Shown: piece by piece, positions 58,705 through 64,000 of the stretch | How positions within the stretch are numbered: the stretch's first letter is position 1 | Layout: each line of letters starts with the position of its first letter | Assembly: GCA_003313425.1 (NCBI GenBank) | Contig: NHZP01000003.1 | Span: forward strand, 992,001-1,056,000 | Reading direction: 5' to 3' | Source of the DNA: Pseudopyrenochaeta lycopersici | Lineage: Eukaryota > Ascomycota > Dothideomycetes > Pleosporales > Pseudopyrenochaetaceae | Length of the DNA: 64,000 nucleotides | Translations under genes and position numbers: made by a program | The notes under the pieces: model-generated | Told to the model about the DNA's origin: nothing | What the model saw: only the letters and a program-made list of their open reading frames with translations | The model's database searches: none

Positions 58705-59409
58705 ATGCAACAACCCGAGACCTCTGCATTGCAATCTGCTTCCACCCGAATACGACACGCCCTCAATTGTGCCTTCGTGCGTCATCGACGTCGTAATACA
58801 CTATCTCTCAAACACCCGTCTACACTTGTGATTGGCTCGAGATCTGGAAAAGATTTTATACCAGGATCCCTGCCACACTCAATTAGCAGTCAGTATGTAG
58901 AATGCAAAAAGCTGTACGCTGTTGCATGTGACACTGCAGAAATTCGCTCCATTGCAGATGCTCATTGGTGGTGGAGAAGAAGTGAGGTACGTGGCCAACA
59001 TATGCAAGTGCGAAGCGAGGGGGAAGTCGCAATTGGGTCATCGCTGTATGATGGAACAAGCATGTCCAGCCGGATTATCAGGAGACAAGTTTTTGTTTCA
59101 ACGTCTGCACACGCCAATTCTCGCGTGCTGGGTTTGGTTTGCTCTGCTGAAACTGACACTGACACTTCTGAATCGCATGAACACATGAAGTTTGGAGAAG
59201 GGGAGACGCCCTTTGTTCCGGTGTACGCGTCAGAAGCTGGCATGAAAAATCATCGTGATGACGGCATACAGACACAGACATTGCAAGAGATTACACAAAC
59301 GATATGGAGACTTTTATCAAAAGACATTCTCCGCCTATGGCAATACATTGCTGACCTTTTTTTGGTCTGTTACATGCCCTGCACAATGATCATGCGACTG
59401 AACGCATAG
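58705..59409 (+). CDS. Uncertain ORF of 234 codons, unrecognised
   Basis: An uninterrupted frame from ATG at 58705 to 59409 (MQQPETSALQSASTRIRHAL... to CYMPCTMIMRLNA). Its length is more than usual for chance in this composition, but residue order looks unstructured, no domain is recognisable and no promoter is obvious. It could be a lineage-specific gene, an exon or a chance frame. Confidence 0.22.
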   Translation: MQQPETSALQSASTRIRHALNCAFVRHRRRNTLSLKHPSTLVIGSRSGKDFIPGSLPHSISSQYVECKKLYAVACDTAEIRSIADAHWWWRRSEVRGQHMQVRSEGEVAIGSSLYDGTSMSSRIIRRQVFVSTSAHANSRVLGLVCSAETDTDTSESHEHMKFGEGETPFVPVYASEAGMKNHRDDGIQTQTLQEITQTIWRLLSKDILRLWQYIADLFLVCYMPCTMIMRLNA

Positions 59410-60179
59410 TGAGGTACACGATTTGTTCTGGGATTGCCTTTGCCGGGCCGCAGATATACGAAGGGGTTTGGACGTTTATACGTTCCACGTTGCTTGTACG
59501 GGAGTACAAGAGCGACACGCAGGGTCCAAGGGACCAGTGGTGAAGAGAGCCGGAATCAAGGATCTCGCGGTGTTATGAGACCAAATGTAGTACACATACA
59601 GCCCCCAAAAATAGGATAGAACGTGTTGAAATGTGGTAAAAATCGAATAATTGTTTCTGTTGAGCGCCGTTCACATGCAGTCGTTCTAGGCCCAAAGAGA
59701 AAGACTGAAACCAAGAAATTTTGAATAGCGCTCATCCAAAGGAAGAGACAGAGGCGTAATCGACACGGACAAGTAACGCGGAACGCATGCAGTCCAAACA
59801 GCTCTATCACCACCCAAATTTTGTGGAACACTCGAACAACCTACGATAGCTCTTTTCCATTCGTCCTCGTAAGAAGTCGCCATACTAGGAAGAAGAGAAA
59901 GACATCTTATTCCGGCCGTAAACACCGTTAGTTGAACACATACAGCCACCACCGGGTGAAAATGCAAACCCCATCACCAGTTAGAAAAAATGCTGAAACC
60001 GACCTATGTCCCTGCATAGATGCAAAGAATCCCTAAAAGGAAAGTCGTCATAACTTGTTGGCTCTTGGTTAAGAAACAGGAGAGGAGGATGCATCAAGTG
60101 CATTAATCGTTGGAGGGGATTGGAGGTGATATCCGGTCCCGGGGACTCTGTCTACGCGGCGACATCACCAAGGCCTTGT

Positions 60180-61738
60180 CTAATGACCTTGGTTGTACAT
60201 CTGCGGATTCTGTCCGTACGGCGATTGAGGATAACTGCTGCTGTTACTATTGGGACTGTGGAATGTATTACTGTTTGGGGCGGCATACTGAGCCATGCCC
60301 TCAGGAAGACCTGGACTCTGCGTGCCGTACTGAGGCGGCGCGGCGTTGCCAGAGGCCGCAGGTTGGTACCCGATGGGAGGGAGTTGTGGGTGCTGAGGAG
60401 GCCCACCAGGCACACCGACTGCCTGTCGCATCTGCCCATAAACGGGAGCCTCGCCTTGCGCACCAGCGTCGTGTTGACGCTGTTGTACGTCGGCTCGGTG
60501 TCGTTCATCGTCGGCCTTACGCGCCGCTTCGTCCTCCTTCTTCTTTGCTTTCCACTCCTTGCGAATTTCTTTGAATTCTGGAAAGTGTCGTCGAATTAGT
60601 ATCATATAATGGCTGTGTTAAGAGAGTGCCAAGATATCGAAGCATGGGTCGACAGTGATTAGCTTCCGCTATCAGAAGCTATCCATTGCAGCGGGAACAC
60701 CACCAAAATGGCGCAGCACCAACACGATCCCAGATGCTAATCTAGCGCGCCAGGCTTGCAAGGACCACCAAAACAACGGGAGATTCCCAAGAATGCATGG
60801 GAGTAACAGCACGTACCTTCTGGGGTTCGCTTCGCACCATGCGATTGCATCGTGACGTGAGCGTTTAAATGGTTCAGAGTGCCATAAGCCTTCTCGCAGC
60901 CATTCCATCCGCACTTGTACATGCGCTCGATTTCTTCGTATCGCCGACGGGGGCGTTTATGTTGCTGTGCGCCCGGAATCGGTACGAAAGAATAAACTGT
61001 GGAAAGAGGGTGTCCTCCCTGGACACATTGTCAGTTCGCCCTAAGAGAAAAGCGCAAATCAAATGCGCAAGTGCGACCATTAATGCGACCCTTTTCGCAT
61101 ACAACTGGAAAACGTATTTCACACTGGGCGACTAGAAAACTTACAGTTGGTGGTCGCTGTACAGGCGACACCATTGCAGGCGCGGGCGGGCCTGATGTTG
61201 CCGGGTGGGTATAGTGCATGCCCGCCTGGGGGTAATGCCCGGCCCACTCGGGACGCGACGCATACATGGGAGTCTGAGGCTGCCCTGGATAATGCTGCAT
61301 ATCGTGGTGCGGCGTGTAGGGGGAGTACTGTTGATGTTGGGGGTAGGTTGGGCTCGTTTGTGCGGCGATTGATGGATCTATAGGTACATCCGAGTCAGAT
61401 TTGAGGTGTTGTGGTGAATGATGGCCATTTGATTGACCATCTGGAATAGGCATTGACGGACTCTGTTGTTGCGCCATACCTCCGGGTGCTTGCCCTTGAG
61501 CGCCTGGTTGATACGAACGTTGAATATAATCCGGAAAAGACCCTGATCGAGCAGAGGAAGGGTTTAAACTGTAGTCGGAGGTTGGGGTGAGGTTGGAAGC
61601 CCGTGGGTCTTGTCCTGGGGGAGGATACTGCGCAACAGACGCTTGATCTGCAGAAAGTCCTTCAGAAGGCGGTTCAGGAAAGGTTGGGTAAGGCGAGCTC
61701 AAACCTGACTGCGGGTAGTCTTGTTGCCTTGCGTCCAT
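60180..61738 (-). CDS. CON7: C2H2 zinc-finger morphogenesis regulator Con7
   Basis: Three exons (61145-61738, 60817-61018, 60180-60577) encode 397 residues. The first ~200 residues are Pro/Gln/Ser-rich. The central block GGHPLSTVYSFVPIPGAQQHKRPRRRYEEIERMYKCG is followed by one C2H2 finger, Cys234-X4-Cys239-X12-His252-X5-His258 (KCGWNGCEKAYGTLNHLNAHVTMQSH). The adjoining KRTPEEFKEIRKEWKAKKKE helix completes the strongly conserved core of the Con7 family. The tail is again Pro/Gln/Asn-rich, ending YGQNPQMYNQGH. In plant-pathogenic fungi Con7 is a nuclear transcription factor needed for conidial morphology and infection structures; the same class of role is inferred here. Both introns (126 and 239 nt) are longer than the local norm. 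The ATG is the first in frame; a leader exon upstream is possible. Confidence 0.88.
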
Positions 61739-64000
61739 AGACTGTGTAGGTTTGCGGGGGTTCAGAGTGCACCTAAGCTCTACGCTGAGGTTGGCTGCGC
61801 CTGTCCAAGAGGAGGGATGGCTGCAGAGATATGACGGTTGCAAGCCGTCTCGGATGATTAGCCGCGGTCGCAGGAAGACTGGGAGCTAGACCGCAGAAAA
61901 GTAGACAGAGCAGAGCCAAGAGGAGCAGAGCCAGAAAACCGGAGAATGGAAATGTTGTCAGGACGCGGTAGCGTGGAACTTAAACGCGGGTGATTTTCAG
62001 ACGGCCTGCTTTCCAGGGCGCCCAGATGGAGGGACAAGCAGTTCGGCAAATTCACGCCGTCCAAAAGATAACGCACGGAAAGCGCAAGCTCGAGACTACT
62101 GGGGACAGGGGAGGAGGCTAGCGGGAAAAGAACGTCTCGAATCGCGGAGCAGAAGGCGCTGTGCAGAATGAGGTGCAAACGCAGAAGTTACACGAAGAGT
62201 GCTAGCGGTGGATGAGCAGCACTGCGGGCCTGGTAGGGGCGAAAGGTGGATTTGGAAGACGCAGCTAGTGGCCGCACGGTCAGGAAGGGCTTTTGAACTG
62301 GGTGGCGCGACGCCCTGGCTATGGCCACCAATGGAGTCGCTGGGAACAGGTCGCCGCTTACCCAAGAAAGCCTTAGCACACTAATGAGGTAATGGAGCTC
62401 CGTGTTGACGGTGACCAGGAAGTAAAGCGAATTCGGTAAAGCCGAGCCGTCGCAGTGGGAATTGCAGCTGCTTCTGGGTGGTTGCCCTAGGACGAGGTTG
62501 GGCTGGCGCGCGGTGGGCCAAAGTGTGGGACGTTGGCCTGCGTCAGGATGGGTGGCGCTGCTAAGATGGCGCGGGGGAGCGTGCGCAGTCGCTGGTAGGC
62601 CTGCACGAGACGCGAGGGACCCGGGTTGAGGTAAGCTTGCTCGCCGACGGGGTGAATGAAGTGTTTGCAGGCGGCCACAGAGAAGGTCTCTGGGTGGGCA
62701 GCGCTGACTGGTTCCGCCCTCACTGATGGGGCAAGGCCAACAGTCGGGCCGTTGTCGGTATCGATGACAGAGTCTCACCCTCACTGTGGTTCTCTGCTTG
62801 CTCTCGATTGCTTGCAAACGCCCAACAGCGCCGAGCGTGCCGAGCGATCAGCCTCTGGTCCGGCCGGATTTCCGTTCAGATTTCACGGTCACAACTGCGC
62901 GCTCCTGGCCAGAGGTGCTGGGATGTTCGCGCAAATGCTCCACGATAGTGGGTCGCGAAGGCGGTGGGTGATCCTGGGCCTATTTTTTTTTCAATGCGCA
63001 CAGGTGACTCGCGCTTGCTGCGAGGAGGATGCGACTAAGTGCTGCGGGAGCGTCCTTCTCTGGCGCACCTACACAGCGACGGCGCAGTTGCACGTGTGGT
63101 AACACTACGGGCGAGAGATGGGGGTGCCTGGGGCAGTGGGCAGGTGCTGGTGACGGCAAGCGTTAGGCAAGGCACCGGACTCGATGGTGATGGGGGAGGA
63201 ACGAGAGATTCGCGACGTAGGCTAGGCACAAAGATGGGAAGGCGTGAGGGTGGCGAGGAAGGAGCAGCCCACAGCCGAAAAACACCCCGGTGACTAAGCC
63301 GCGCCCTCGATGGCTCTGCCCTGACCGCCTCGAGGCGCAGTGCGAGGCTCGCCGTGGCCCTGCTGCCCTGCTGGCTGAAGCCCTGCGACTCTCGCCTTGC
63401 CGTCGCTCGACGTGCAAAGAGACATGCAGCGATGCGATGAGGCTCAGGACTAGCTCCCACGCTAGACACGGCAGGGAACATGGCGCCCAACGCCTAGCAC
63501 CAAAACCCTCGTTAGGTGAGACCATGGCCAGCGGACACAAAAACGTCGCGGCTGCAGCTCTCAACATCACCGCAAGCACCCACAAAGCACCGCTAACTCA
63601 CCCACCTGCACATCCACCACAATGAGCTCATCATGTGCACCGGGCGATTGCGGCCCTCGGCAAGAGCGGCCACCGAAACGGCTGCATGCAAATATTGGAA
63701 ACGGCACAGACGTCAGAAGCGGCAACAAATGCTCAAAGTAGCGAGAGCGAACCCGAAGCGAACCCACGCGCTGCCGTGTGAAAGCAGCAGGTGGACCGGC
63801 AAGCGGATAGGAAAAATGCATCACTTCTGAGCGACGGAGCCATCATCAGCATCTACTATTCGCCTTGCACTGGCAACGTTTACTGCCGCATTACTAGACG
63901 GCTTTTGCCGTGGTAAACATGACGACCACCATGACCACATCCAACCCCTACCGTTCTTCATTCTCGGCCGCCTTGCATCCCGTTCCTCGCTGACGAAGGA
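61739..64000. other. CON7 upstream region, no gene recognised
   Basis: The last 2.3 kb are GC-rich, with overlapping open frames on both strands (for example 62188-62817 minus and 62656-63102 plus). These start with non-ATG codons or are Arg/Pro/Ala-rich without domains, so I treat them as compositional. A long CON7 leader and promoter is the likely content. Confidence 0.5.

Larger units (their letters stand above)
56724..60179. other. Gene-poor interval, 3.5 kb
   Basis: No recognised gene between the PPR gene and CON7. It includes a plus-strand frame of 234 codons from an ATG at 58705 (see next entry) and a short CCCTAT-type repeat at 57961-57984. Much of it may be the 3' flank of CON7 and the upstream region of the PPR gene. 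Confidence 0.5.

Noticed and set aside
62188..62817. 209-codon minus-strand frame upstream of CON7
   Set aside because: Compositional Arg/Pro/Ser-rich frame with a non-ATG start and no domain.

Overview
The window is a stretch of nuclear chromosome from a filamentous ascomycete (Pezizomycotina; gene style suggests Dothideomycetes, but the sequence alone does not prove the class). The evidence is dense, mostly intron-bearing genes on both strands, GT-AG introns of mostly 48-116 nt with CTAAC/CTGAC branch sites, and proteins with clear fungal orthologues (Con7, Sfl1, Hom6, Hpt1, Atg11, Rad9, Thi20-TenA, Dbp2, Rtf2). There is no rRNA, no CRISPR and no intact transposon. I rebuilt exon structures by hand, requiring open reading frame, splice consensus and phase to agree; lengths below are for those models.

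Layout. 1-12 kb: an Msb3-type Rab-GAP (+), hypoxanthine-guanine phosphoribosyltransferase HPT1 (-), an F-box protein (-) and the HSF-domain regulator SFL1 (+). 12-18 kb (-): a transferrin-receptor/PSMA-like membrane protein that has lost catalytic residues, a FabG-like short-chain dehydrogenase, a doubtful ORF and a CCDC174 homologue. 18-26 kb: homoserine dehydrogenase HOM6 (+), a mucin-like single-pass membrane protein (-), a BTB-domain protein (-) and signal peptidase SEC11 (+). 26-31 kb: a disrupted tRNA-like element (-), the HMG-box protein NHP6 (-), a broken-looking coding remnant and a CENP-H kinetochore subunit (-). 31-39 kb: ATG11 (+) and a Cys-rich protein (-). 39-43 kb holds no recognisable gene. 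43-57 kb: RAD9 (-), an F-box/leucine-rich-repeat-like protein (+), THI20 (+), DBP2 (+), RTF2 (-) and a mitochondrial PPR protein (-). 57-64 kb: the C2H2 regulator CON7 (-) inside long gene-free flanks.

The genes do not form one pathway or a biosynthetic cluster; this is a housekeeping region with two morphogenesis regulators (SFL1, CON7). Three divergent pairs share short promoters: CCDC174/HOM6 (295 bp), CENP-H/ATG11 (230 bp) and RAD9/F-box (170 bp). The last two carry MluI-box-like ACGCG elements that fit cell-cycle control of the kinetochore and checkpoint genes.

The observations I find most worth checking are the 460-nt intron of DBP2 at the place where yeast DBP2 has its autoregulatory intron, the M28-like protein lacking its general base and a zinc ligand, the tRNA-like gene split in its T arm, and an apparently frameshifted remnant next to the CENP-H gene. 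I did not find a convincing new multi-gene system.
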